From Streptomyces sp. NBS 14/10 (lineage in GTDB: Bacteria > Actinomycetota > Actinomycetes > Streptomycetales > Streptomycetaceae): DNA of 64,000 nt. The stretch covers positions 44,295 to 108,294 of the forward strand of contig NZ_NCSM01000070.1 in NCBI RefSeq assembly GCF_002224125.1, written 5' to 3'. Within the stretch, counting starts at the first letter, position 1. Every line of letters starts with the position of its first letter. Shown piece after piece: positions 26,544 through 34,736 of this stretch. The position numbers and the translations under genes are program-made. Below the pieces are notes generated by a model. It searched no databases. It saw only the letters and a program-made list of their open reading frames with translations, and was not told where the DNA came from.

Positions 26544-27227
26544 ATGACGAGAGTGCTGGTGGTCGACGACGACTTCATGGTGGCCAAGCTGCACAGCCGC
26601 TATGTGGCGGCCTTGGACGGCTTTACGGTCGCGGGGGTGGCCCATACGGGCGCCGAGGCGCTGCGCGCCGCCGACGCGCTCCGTCCCGACCTGGTCCTGC
26701 TGGACGTGTATCTGCCGGACATGGACGGCATCAGTGTGCTGCGCCGGATGCGGGAGCAGCCGGAACACCGCCATGTGGACGCGCTGTTCGTCACCGCGGC
26801 CAAGGACCCGCACGCCGTACGCGAGGCGTTGCGCGCGGGGGCGCTGCACTACCTCATCAAACCCTTCGACCGGACCGCCCTGCAGGAGCAGTTGCGTCAC
26901 GCCGCCTCCCTGCGGGCCCGACTCGACTCGCTCGGCGAGGCCAGCCAGGAGGATGTCGACCAGATCTTCGGCACCCGCCCGCGCGGCTCGCGCTCGCGCG
27001 GACAACTGCCCAAGGGCCTGGCCGCGCACACCGCGAGCCTCGTCGAGCGCACGCTGCGCGAGCATGCCGAGGGGCTTTCGGCGGCGGAGTGCGCGGAGGC
27101 GGGCGCCTTCTCCCGGGTGAGCGCCCGCCGCTATCTCGAGTACTTCGCCGAGACGGGGCGGGTGGAGGTCACCCTGCGCTACGGCGGCACGGGCCGCCCG
27201 GAGCGCCGCTACCGCTGGATCGCCTGA
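26544..27227 (+). CDS. Response regulator of the DctR/CitB type
   Basis: 227 residues from ATG 26544 with GGGAAGG upstream; an earlier GTG at 26487 adds an unlikely leader. The receiver domain has the acidic pocket VVDDDF, phosphoacceptor Asp54 in LVLLDVYLPDMDG, a Thr in VTAAKD and Lys in YLIKPFD. The C-terminal part (about 150-225) has a HTH of the CitB/DctR kind: RTLREHAEGLSAAECAEAGAFSRVSARRYLEYFAETGRVEVTLRYGGTGRPERRYRW. Such regulators pair with a CitA/DcuS-type kinase and switch on carboxylate uptake. It diverges from tctC, but no kinase gene is adjacent. Confidence 0.93.
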   Translation: MTRVLVVDDDFMVAKLHSRYVAALDGFTVAGVAHTGAEALRAADALRPDLVLLDVYLPDMDGISVLRRMREQPEHRHVDALFVTAAKDPHAVREALRAGALHYLIKPFDRTALQEQLRHAASLRARLDSLGEASQEDVDQIFGTRPRGSRSRGQLPKGLAAHTASLVERTLREHAEGLSAAECAEAGAFSRVSARRYLEYFAETGRVEVTLRYGGTGRPERRYRWIA

Positions 27228-27308
27228 CGGCGGCCGGGCGCACCCTGGGGTGCGCCTTGAGGCTCACCCGATCCCGGCAAAGCCTCGCTGAGCAGCTATC
27301 TTGTCCGC

Positions 27309-27782
27309 ATGTCGTCACAGCAGCCTGCCTCCGCGCCCATACCGCCGGACGCCGCTCCGGCCTCTCCGCCCGCCGCTCCGGTCGCCGCTCCGGCGCCGCG
27401 TAAGTCCCCCCGGGCCCTGGCCGCCGCGCTGATCGTGGGGATCCTGATCGGCGGCGCTGGCGTCGGTGTCGCCTGGGCGGTCAGCGGCGACTCGTCCGCC
27501 AACGACGCGGCGGGCGACGCCCGGGACGCCTGCCACGCGCTGAGCGGATTCGAGCCCTCGGACTACGTCACGAAGGGCTCGAAGGGCGAGATCGCGATAA
27601 ACCGCTTCGGTGCGGCCATCGCGCTCTCCGCATCGGCGGCCGCGGGCGACGCCCAGTACAAGCCGCTGGCGAAGGCCCTGCTCACCGTCCAGAACCAGCA
27701 CGCCAGGACCTTCGACTTCGGCGACAGCGAGGTGAAGAAGAACCTCGCCAAGGCCCACCAGATCTGCGACGACCTCGACTGA
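27309..27782 (+). CDS. Small membrane-anchored hypothetical protein
   Basis: 157 residues. A Pro/Ala-rich cytoplasmic leader (about 1-35) is followed by one helix (ALAAALIVGILIGGAGVGVAWAV, about 36-58) and an external domain of 95 residues with cysteines in DACHALSGF and HQICDDLD that could form a disulfide. It is a recognisable streptomycete type (proline-rich leader, single helix, small extracellular domain) without known function. It is followed by a terminator hairpin. Confidence 0.8.
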   Translation: MSSQQPASAPIPPDAAPASPPAAPVAAPAPRKSPRALAAALIVGILIGGAGVGVAWAVSGDSSANDAAGDARDACHALSGFEPSDYVTKGSKGEIAINRFGAAIALSASAAAGDAQYKPLAKALLTVQNQHARTFDFGDSEVKKNLAKAHQICDDLD

Positions 27783-28286
27783 CCGCGCCGCCTCAGGGCC
27801 CTGGGCCCTGAGGTGGGGCCGGGGGCTTCGCGTGGTGCCGAGGCGGGGCCTCGTGCGGGCCCGCACCAGGGCCCTGCGGAGCGCCCTCGCGTCGGACCCA
27901 CGGACTGGGTCTGGGGCTGGCCCTGGGGCTGGCCCTGGGGCAGGGCCTCGCGCTGGATCCGCGGGCGGGCCCTGCGGAGGGCCCTCGCGTGGGACTCGCG
28001 GGCAGGAGCCGAGACGGACCCCGGCCTGAACCCCGGGAAGAGACCAGGCGTTGGACCACAAGCGGGTCCTGAGCCGGGACCTGACCCCCGACCCCAAGGG
28101 CGGGACCTCACGTCGGACCCGCCGACGAGCATCGGGGCCGCAGCCCAAGGCGCGGCCCGGCGCGGGGCCCGCGGGCAGACCCACAGGCTGGGCCTCGCGC
28201 GGGACCGGGCACGGGCCCACGCCTCGGCGTGGCGCACGGGGCCTGAGCCGGGACCTGGTGTGGGACCAGGGGGCTGGACGGGCGGC
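27783..28286. repeat. 504-base gene-free tract of degenerate GC-rich repeats
   Basis: The tract is built of drifting copies of short motifs: ggggctggccct occurs twice in tandem near 27911-27934, gggccctgcgga(g)(c/g)gccctcgcgt at about 27869 and 27967, and many gggcc, gcgggc and ggacc variants. Frames are open on both strands only because stop codons are rare at this GC content; their translations are low-complexity Gly/Pro/Arg and not convincing genes. It separates the small membrane protein from the 3' end of the AfsR-like gene. Confidence 0.6.
27791..27813 (+). terminator. Hairpin after the small membrane protein gene
   Basis: CCTCAGGGCC and GGCCCTGAGG face each other around ctg, giving a very GC-rich near-perfect stem eight bases after the stop codon. 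Confidence 0.65.
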
Positions 28287-31200
28287 TCAACTCGCGGGCC
28301 GCGCCCCCGTGGCCGCGTAGATCTGCTCCGCGCGGCGCCGGGCCGCGCGGGCCCGGCCGTCCCCGGCCACCTCCCGCTCCGCCTCCCCCTCCTCGCCGCT
28401 CATGGCCGGCTCCGGTACGGCTCCCGGCACGGCGTCCGGCACCCGGGCGATGAGGTCGAGGGCCCGGGCCTCGCCCAGTGGGTGGCCCGACTCGCGTTGC
28501 ACGGCAACCGCCTCGACCGCGCGGGCCAGCGCCTGCGCGTATCGTCCCGCGGCGGCGTGGATCTCGCCGAGTTCGGTCAGGGCCTGCCCCTCGACCAGCC
28601 GGAAGCCGCAGCGGCGCGCCAGTTGCCGGGCCTCTTCCGCCCGGGCCAGTGCGGCCTCGGCGTGGCCGAGGAGGCGGTAGGCGGCGGCGAGGCCGAGCAG
28701 GCTGTCCGCCTCGGCGCGCCGGTTCTGCGCGGCGCGCGCCGCGAGCAGTGCGCGTTCGTGGCTCTCTGCCGCCAGTTCGCCGCGCCCGGCGCGTCGGTGG
28801 GCCTCGCCGATGGTGTTGAGTGCGTCGGACTGGATCCGGCGGTTCCCGGTGTCCACGGCGAGCCGCAGCGCGCGCTCGCCGTGTTCAAGACCCTCCTCGT
28901 GGCGCCCGCACTCCAGCTGGATCCGGCCGGTGATCTGGAGCGACACCGCGTGGCCGTTGCGGTAGCCGACGGCCTCGTTGATGGCCACGGCCTCGCCGAG
29001 GACTTCCAGGCCGTCGCGCAGCCGGCCGGCTTCCCAGTACGCGATGCCGAGGTTGTCCAGGTGGTTGGCCTCGTAGCGGACACCGGCCTTGCGCCGGATG
29101 TGCAGCGCCGTCTCCAGGTCGCTCACGGCCTCCGGCAGCCGGCCCATGTCCCGGTGGACGAGGCCGACGCCGATGAGCGCCAGCGCCTCGGCGTCGGTCT
29201 GCCCGAGCTCGCGCAGGATCGCCAGCGCGGCGTCGAAGTGCCCCAGCGCATCGTCCAGCCGGGCCTGTTCCCATTCCACGTACGCCAGTCCGCCGAGCGC
29301 CGCCGCCTCGCCGGGGGACCAGCCGATGGCGCGGTGCAGTTCGATGGCGCGCTGGTGGTGGAGGGCGGACTGGCCGAGGACGCCGAGGTCCCACAGGGCG
29401 AAGCCGATGTTGTAGTAGATGGCGGCCTCACCGCGCCGGTCGCCCTCGGCGCCCGCGGCGTCCAGCGCGCTCTGCGCGGTGACCTGCCAGGTGCCGCGGG
29501 GCAGGCAGAGCCAGAAGTAGCCGAGCAGCGCGTCCGTCAGATGCCAGGACACGGCGCGCGGCCCTTCGCGCGCGGCCCGATCGATCACGGCCAGCAGATT
29601 GGCCCGTTCAGCCTCCAGCCACACGATGGCCTCGACCTCGTCGGCGAGCCGCATCGGTGCGCGGACGTGGGGGACGCGTAAGCTCTCGAAGCCCGCCGCG
29701 AAGGGGGCGTACGGCCCACCCTCGCGGTCCCCGCGGTGTCCCGGCGCCGCGTCGGCTGCCTCGGCCATCTCGGCCATCTCGCGCGGCAGCCTGGGGATCT
29801 GCGGGTACAGGATGCGCCCGGCGGCGTCCGCGGCGAGCAGGTACCACGCGTACAGCCGGTCCCGCGCTGCCGCCGGGTCGTCGACCGCCCGGTCGTCCGA
29901 CTCCAGCCGCTCCCAGGCGTATTCGCGGAGCAGGTCGTGGAAGCCGTAGCGGCCCTCCCCCCGCGACTCGATCAGATGCGCGCCCGCCAGAGTGGCCAGC
30001 AGCTGCCCGGCCTGCTCCTCGGTGTCGTCCAGCAGCGCCGCCGCGGCCCCGGCGTCGAACTCCAGGCCCGGGACCAGGCCGAGTCGGCGGAACAGCAGCC
30101 GGGCCCGGGGGTCCTGGGCCCGGTACGAGAGGTCGAAGGCGGCGCGGACCGCGGACCGTTCGTCGTCCTCCAGCGCCAGCACCGCCAGCCTGCTGCCCTC
30201 CGCCAGCTCGGCCGCCAGGTCGGCGACGCGCCGGCCCGGCTCGCAGGCGAGCTGCGCGGCGGCCACGCGCAGCGCGAGCGGGAGGTAGCCGCACAGCCGG
30301 GCCAGTTCCGCCACGGCGTCCGGCTCGGCCGCCACCCGCGGTTCCCCGAGGACGGCGACCAGCAGGGCGTGGGCCTCCTCGGGGGCCAGTACGTCGAGCA
30401 TGAGGGGGTGCGCGCCCTCCCGTGCGACCAGGCCGCCCAGCCGGTTGCGGCTGGTCACCACGACGAGGCAGGACGGCCCGCCGGGCAGCAGCGGGCGCAC
30501 CTGCTCGGCGGAGACGGCGTCGTCCAGCAGGATCAGCATCCGCCGGTCCACCAGCAGGGACCGGTACCGGCGGATCATCTCGTCCTCGTCGGCCGGTATC
30601 TCCTGCGGCGTCAGGCCCAGTCCGCGCAGCAGCTGCCCGAGGGCGTCGCGCGGGCGCAGCGGTTCGCGGTTGCCGTCGAAGCCCCGCAGGTCCACGTACA
30701 GCTGGCCGTCCGGGAACCGGTCCCGCACCTGATGGCCCCAGTGCACGGCCAGGGCGGTCTTGCCCACGCCCGCGGTGCCGCCGATCGCGGAGATCACCAC
30801 CGTGCCGGTGTCGGGCGCCGGGCCGTCGGACGGGACGAGGGCGTGCAGCCGCGCGACGGCCTCGGCGCGGCCGGTGAAACCGGGTACGGCGCGCGGCAGT
30901 TCGGCGGGGACCAGCCGCGGGCCGCTGTGGTTCTGCGGGCCGGGCTGCATGGGGGTGGCGGAGGCGGGCTGGGGCGCGGGTGGGCGTACATCGAGGTCGC
31001 CCACCAGGATCCGCTGGTGCAGCGCCTGGAGTTCGGGCCCGGGGTCGACCCCCAGCTCATCGGCCAGCCGCTCGCGGGTGCGGGTGTACACCTCCAGCGC
31101 CTCGGCCTGCCGCTCGCACCGGTACAGGGTCACGATGAGCTGCCGTACGACCCGCTCGTCCAGCGGGTGGGCGGCGGCCAGATCGCGCAGCTCGGGCAGC

Positions 31201-31769
31201 AGTTCGCCGTGCCGGCCCAGCCGCAGCTCCGCGTCGCCCAGCGCCAGCCGGGCCGCGATGTGCTCGCTGCCCAGCCGCTCCCGCATGTTCCAGGCCCAGT
31301 CGCCGGACAGACCGGACAGGGCCTCCCCGCGCCACAGCCCGAGAGCCCCGCGCAGCAGCCCGGCGGCGCGCGTGGGGTCCTCCTCCGAGGCCGCGGCCGC
31401 GGCCTCGGCGACCAGGCCGCGGAACCGGTGGAGGTCCACCAACTCGGCCGACACCTCCAGCACATAGCCCCCGGCGCGCCGCGCCAGCCGGGCGCCGTCG
31501 TGCCCGCCGACCGCCGCGCCCGCCCCCACCGCGCCTTCTTCCAAGGCGCGCAGCGCCGCCCGGAGCCGCGCCACATACCCGTACAGCACACTGCGCACGG
31601 ACGCCGGGGGCTCCTCGCCCCACACCCGGTCGATCAACTGCCCCACGGGCACCACGCGGTTCGCCTCCACCAGCAGGACCGCGATCACACAGCGCTGCTT
31701 GGCGTGCCCGAGGTCGACTTGCCGGTCTTTGGACCACGCCTCAACGGGGCCGAGGACCCGGAAGTCCAT
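28287..31769 (-). CDS. AfsR/SARP-family transcriptional regulator with NB-ARC and TPR domains
   Basis: 1160 residues from ATG 31769 (an earlier GTG adds five residues). Order: an OmpR-like winged helix (MDFRVLGPVEAW...QRCVIAVLLVEANRVVP...VRSVLYGYVARLRAAL, 1-110); a bacterial transcriptional activation domain to about 265, ending LADELGVDPGPELQALHQRIL; an NB-ARC ATPase with P-loop GGTAGVGKTALAVHWGHQV, RMLILLDDA and LPLALRVAAAQLA; then TPRs over the last 400 residues (GLAYVEWEQARLDDALGHFDAAL and similar). This is the AfsR architecture, a global or pathway activator of secondary metabolism. No biosynthetic cluster adjoins it, so its targets are likely elsewhere. Three hairpins lie in its upstream region. 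Confidence 0.95.
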   Translation of the reverse strand: MDFRVLGPVEAWSKDRQVDLGHAKQRCVIAVLLVEANRVVPVGQLIDRVWGEEPPASVRSVLYGYVARLRAALRALEEGAVGAGAAVGGHDGARLARRAGGYVLEVSAELVDLHRFRGLVAEAAAAASEEDPTRAAGLLRGALGLWRGEALSGLSGDWAWNMRERLGSEHIAARLALGDAELRLGRHGELLPELRDLAAAHPLDERVVRQLIVTLYRCERQAEALEVYTRTRERLADELGVDPGPELQALHQRILVGDLDVRPPAPQPASATPMQPGPQNHSGPRLVPAELPRAVPGFTGRAEAVARLHALVPSDGPAPDTGTVVISAIGGTAGVGKTALAVHWGHQVRDRFPDGQLYVDLRGFDGNREPLRPRDALGQLLRGLGLTPQEIPADEDEMIRRYRSLLVDRRMLILLDDAVSAEQVRPLLPGGPSCLVVVTSRNRLGGLVAREGAHPLMLDVLAPEEAHALLVAVLGEPRVAAEPDAVAELARLCGYLPLALRVAAAQLACEPGRRVADLAAELAEGSRLAVLALEDDERSAVRAAFDLSYRAQDPRARLLFRRLGLVPGLEFDAGAAAALLDDTEEQAGQLLATLAGAHLIESRGEGRYGFHDLLREYAWERLESDDRAVDDPAAARDRLYAWYLLAADAAGRILYPQIPRLPREMAEMAEAADAAPGHRGDREGGPYAPFAAGFESLRVPHVRAPMRLADEVEAIVWLEAERANLLAVIDRAAREGPRAVSWHLTDALLGYFWLCLPRGTWQVTAQSALDAAGAEGDRRGEAAIYYNIGFALWDLGVLGQSALHHQRAIELHRAIGWSPGEAAALGGLAYVEWEQARLDDALGHFDAALAILRELGQTDAEALALIGVGLVHRDMGRLPEAVSDLETALHIRRKAGVRYEANHLDNLGIAYWEAGRLRDGLEVLGEAVAINEAVGYRNGHAVSLQITGRIQLECGRHEEGLEHGERALRLAVDTGNRRIQSDALNTIGEAHRRAGRGELAAESHERALLAARAAQNRRAEADSLLGLAAAYRLLGHAEAALARAEEARQLARRCGFRLVEGQALTELGEIHAAAGRYAQALARAVEAVAVQRESGHPLGEARALDLIARVPDAVPGAVPEPAMSGEEGEAEREVAGDGRARAARRRAEQIYAATGARPAS

Positions 31770-31935
31770 GTGAGCCTCCCCCAACCCTGGTTCTCTCCCC
31801 CCGCGCCCTGATCTTCTCGCGAATTCGGCAGGCCGCGTGCAGGAGCGTCCAAGGTTTCCTCAAGATTTCGTCCAAGTCCCGTGCGGCAGAGTGTTCTCAG
31901 CGGCTCCGATTTGGGACGGAGCGGCGCCTCGGGAA

Positions 31936-32027
31936 GGCCGCCGACCCGCTTGACGGGGGATAGCGGGTCGGCGGCCCCGGCACGTCGGCGCGTTGGGGGA
32001 CGCGCCGACGTGCGCCTCATGGAGGCG
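31936..32027 (-). terminator. Three consecutive hairpins between the methyltransferase and SARP genes
   Basis: Stem 1: 15 perfect pairs, 31936-31950 with 31962-31976. Stem 2: 14 perfect pairs, 31980-31993 with 32000-32013, 6-base loop. Stem 3: 6 pairs, CGCCTC with GAGGCG, 32013-32027. They follow the PrmC-like gene on the minus strand and precede the AfsR-like gene by about 170-260 bases. They can be a strong terminator or part of a structured 5' leader. Confidence 0.65.
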
Positions 32028-32046
32028 TGATCAGGCCGTCAGACGG

Positions 32047-32901
32047 TCAGACCGTCGCGGGCCTGGTGCCGATGACGACGGTCGCGCCCAGCTCCTCGCA
32101 GCCGGCGATCCGGGGAATCAGTCCGTGCCGCGCGAAGGTCTCGGCGGTACGCGGCGCCTGCCCCTCGCTGGTCTCGATCAGCAGATGGCCGTCGGGCGCC
32201 AGCCATTGGGCCGCCTCGGCGAGCACCCGCCGCTGTACGTCGAGCCCGTCCGCGCCGCCGTCCAGCGCGACGCGTGGCTCGTGGTCGCGGGCCTCCGGGG
32301 GCAGCAGGCGGATGGCGTCGGTGGGTACGTAGGGGGCGTTGGCGACCAGGATGCCGACGCGCCCGCGCAGCGTGGCGGGCAGCGGCTCGTAGAGGTCGCC
32401 CTCGTACACCCGGCCCTTGTCGGCGGGAATGTTGCGCCGGGCGCAGCGCACCGCGGCGGGCTCGATGTCGGCCGCGTACAGCTCGACCGGCGGGACCGGA
32501 CCCGGCTCGACCGGGGAGACCGGACCCAGCTCGGCCGGGGAGACCGGGCCCAGCGCCGCGATCAGCGCGGCGCCCACCGCGCCCGAGCCGCAGCACAGGT
32601 CGACGACGACGGCCCCTGGCCGGGCGAGGCCGACGGCCTGGTCGACGAGGAATTCGGTGCGGCGGCGGGGTACGAAGACGCCGTGGTCGACGGCTATCCG
32701 CAGACCGTGGAACTCCGCCCAGCCGAGGACGTGTTCGAGGGGAAGTCCCGCCACGCGCCGGTCGACCATGGCGGCGAGTTCATCGGGGGTGCGGGCCGTG
32801 GTGACCAGCAGTCGTGCCTCGTCCTCGGCGAAGACACAGCCGACGGCGCGGAGCCTGGTGACGATGGCGGAGAGGGGAAGAAGTGACGGTGAGACCGACA
32901 T
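32047..32901 (-). CDS. Putative protein-(glutamine-N5) methyltransferase, PrmC/HemK-like
   Basis: 284 residues from ATG 32901 with GAAAGG upstream. The SAM-binding loop VVVDLCCGSGAVGAALIAAL and the ribose-contact Asp in LYAADIEPAAVRCARRN are clear. The catalytic motif reads VANAPYVPT: NAPY replaces the NPPY of true PrmC/HemK, as in a known actinobacterial paralogue group called putative protein N5-glutamine methyltransferase. The N-terminal helical domain keeps LPLEHVLGWAEFHGL..VFVPRRRTE. An insert between SAM motifs (ELGPVSPAELGPVSPVEPG, about 120-140) is produced by a tandem DNA repeat. The substrate is not certain to be a release factor. Confidence 0.88.
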   Translation of the reverse strand: MSVSPSLLPLSAIVTRLRAVGCVFAEDEARLLVTTARTPDELAAMVDRRVAGLPLEHVLGWAEFHGLRIAVDHGVFVPRRRTEFLVDQAVGLARPGAVVVDLCCGSGAVGAALIAALGPVSPAELGPVSPVEPGPVPPVELYAADIEPAAVRCARRNIPADKGRVYEGDLYEPLPATLRGRVGILVANAPYVPTDAIRLLPPEARDHEPRVALDGGADGLDVQRRVLAEAAQWLAPDGHLLIETSEGQAPRTAETFARHGLIPRIAGCEELGATVVIGTRPATV

Positions 32902-33147
32902 GGGAGCCTTTCGGGACGCCTTTGGGCGCTCCCGCGGTCACCTATCCCTGAGGGACCGCACGGCCGTGAGATGAGAGCACCCGACCTGACACAGCGGTAA
33001 TGGGTCCCACCTCCTCGGTCGTTTGCTTCTGAAGCCGCGATCACTTTACCCGAGGCAGTCGGCGGCGCAAACGTGTGCGAGGGGGGCCGAGGGGGCGACA
33101 GCCCATCCCGGGCAGCGGGCAACGGGCCTCGCGCCGCGGCAAACGCC

Positions 33148-33175
33148 TTGACGGGCGAAATGTTAGCGGTAACAC
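33148..33175 (+). promoter_or_regulatory. Sigma-70-like promoter giving a leaderless MFS mRNA
   Basis: TTGACG (33148-33153), a 16-base spacer and TAACAC (33170-33175) form a good housekeeping promoter. The GTG start codon lies only seven bases after the -10 box and has no Shine-Dalgarno sequence, so transcription should begin at or next to the start codon. Confidence 0.6.
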
Positions 33176-33182
33176 TCCCGTC

Positions 33183-34586
33183 GTGGACAAGCCCCCGAGC
33201 ACGCCTCCGCTCCCCCGACCCGACGACCGGCCCGCTGGCCGGACCCCCGACCGGACCCCTGCCCGGACCCCCGACCGGGCCCCGCTGTTCAGCCGCGCCG
33301 CCGTGGTCGCGTCCTGTGTGGGCTTCATCCTGATCGGCGCGCTGCAGGCGCTCTACGGACCGTCGATCCCCGCCTTCCGCGACGAGTTCGGCCTCTCCCC
33401 CTCCACCGCCGGACTCGGCCTCAGCGCCCACTTCGTCGGGGGTGTCGCGGGCGTCCTCGTCTTCGACCGGCTCTTCGGCCACGCCGACCCCGCCTCCCGG
33501 ATCGGCAACCGCAAGCTGCTCGGCGGCTCGTATCTGCTGATGGCCGTCGGCGCGGCCGGTTTCGCCCTCGCGCCCACATGGCCCGCCGCCCTCGCCATGG
33601 CGCTGGTGGCCGGGCTCGGCTTCGGCGGCATCGACTACGGCCTGAACCAGCTGTTCGCCGTCGGATTCGGACACCGCAGCACCGCCATGCTCAACATCCT
33701 CAACGCCCACTTCGGTATCGGCGCGATCCTCGGCCCGGCGCTGATCGGCCTGGTCGGGGCGGAGCACTACACCGCCGTCTTCCTCGGCTTCGCCGCCCTG
33801 ACCCTGCCGCTGCTGCTGTGCCTGGCCGGGGTGCGGGACGAGGCTCCCCCGCGTACGGGCGAGGCCGCGGAAGCGGACGACGACGCGGACGTGGACGACG
33901 ACGCGGACGCGCGGCGGGCGCGGGCGCGGTCCCGCAGCCTGGCCACCGTGCTGGGCGCCTTCGTGCTCCTGTACGTCCTGCACGTCGGCATCGAGGCGGG
34001 CGTCGGCGGCTGGGAGCCCACCCACCTGGAGACCGTCGGCTACGGCGCGACCGCCGCCGCCTCCGCGACCTCCGTCTACTGGCTGATGATGACGGTCGGC
34101 CGCTTCCTGGTCGCGCCGCTCGCGCTGCGCTGGCCCGCCCGGTCGATCATCGTGGTCAGCTGCGCGGGCATGACCGCGTGCCTGCTGCTCGCCGCGGTGC
34201 CCGCGCTGGCCCCGTACGCGTACGCGGGCGTCGGCCTGTTCATCGCGCCGATCTTCCCCACCGGCCTGCCCTGGCTCAACGACGCCGCCCCGCGCGCCCG
34301 CCGGGCCGGGGCGCTGGTCATCGCGGCGTCCATGGTCGGCGGCGTGGCCGCGGGCCCGGCGCTCGGCAAGGCCATCGAACTGTCCGGCATCCGGTCGGTG
34401 CCGCTGATCCTGGCCGCGGTCTCGGCGATCTGCCTGGCCACGACGGGCTGGCTGATCCGCGCCACGGCCACGCGCCGGGCCGAGCACGCCACGGCCACGC
34501 TCCCGGCCGACACCGACCCGCGTTCCGCCACCGCCGGGCGGCCTCCTCTCGATGGCCTCGGCGACCGGGTGGGCGAGAAGCCGTAG
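33183..34586 (+). CDS. MFS transporter, sugar-permease-like
   Basis: 467 residues from GTG 33183. A Pro/Arg/Asp-rich leader of about 35 residues (repeated PDRTP units) precedes 12 helices. MFS hallmarks: GPSIPAFRDEFGLSPSTAGLGLSAHFVGGVAGVLVFDRL with the loop 2-3 Asp-Arg pair, GFGGIDYGLNQLFA, HFGIGAILGPALIG, and in the second half LLYVLHVGIEAGVGGWEPTHL and FIAPIFPTGLPWLNDAAP. The pattern resembles FucP/sugar-type permeases. The central loop is acidic (EADDDADVDDDADA), again from short DNA repeats. The substrate is unknown. The stop codon touches the MITE-like element. Confidence 0.9.
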   Translation: MDKPPSTPPLPRPDDRPAGRTPDRTPARTPDRAPLFSRAAVVASCVGFILIGALQALYGPSIPAFRDEFGLSPSTAGLGLSAHFVGGVAGVLVFDRLFGHADPASRIGNRKLLGGSYLLMAVGAAGFALAPTWPAALAMALVAGLGFGGIDYGLNQLFAVGFGHRSTAMLNILNAHFGIGAILGPALIGLVGAEHYTAVFLGFAALTLPLLLCLAGVRDEAPPRTGEAAEADDDADVDDDADARRARARSRSLATVLGAFVLLYVLHVGIEAGVGGWEPTHLETVGYGATAAASATSVYWLMMTVGRFLVAPLALRWPARSIIVVSCAGMTACLLLAAVPALAPYAYAGVGLFIAPIFPTGLPWLNDAAPRARRAGALVIAASMVGGVAAGPALGKAIELSGIRSVPLILAAVSAICLATTGWLIRATATRRAEHATATLPADTDPRSATAGRPPLDGLGDRVGEKP

Positions 34587-34712
34587 GGCTGTCGTCAAAG
34601 GGGGCGCCCTGCTCCCGACGCCGCGGTGACATCAGCCTCCCCCAGCTACCGCTGGGAGGTGCCCCCTGCCAGACGCCGCTCGCGGCCGGACGCCCCCTTT
34701 GACGACAGACCC
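34586..34712. mobile_element. MITE-like element with terminal inverted repeats
   Basis: 127 bp. The ends gggctgtcgtcaaagggggcg (34586-34606) and its complement at 34691-34712 match over 18 straight bases plus a one-base gap. The middle holds a second hairpin, CCCAGC tacc GCTGGG, with flanking CCTCC/AGG, a motif common between Streptomyces genes. There is no coding capacity and no clear target duplication. It sits between convergent genes and may act as a terminator. A single end of the same element recurs at 55625-55655. Confidence 0.6.
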
Positions 34713-34736
34713 TCGCGCGGCCGCCCGCCGTCCGTC

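Noticed and set aside
27813..29681. 622-codon plus-strand open frame over the repeat tract and the SARP 3' end
   Set aside because: It translates the degenerate repeats and then the antisense of TPR codons; no start site or domain supports it.
28287..31769. Idea that the AfsR-like gene marks a biosynthetic gene cluster
   Set aside because: No polyketide, peptide synthetase, terpene or other core biosynthetic enzyme is present in the window.
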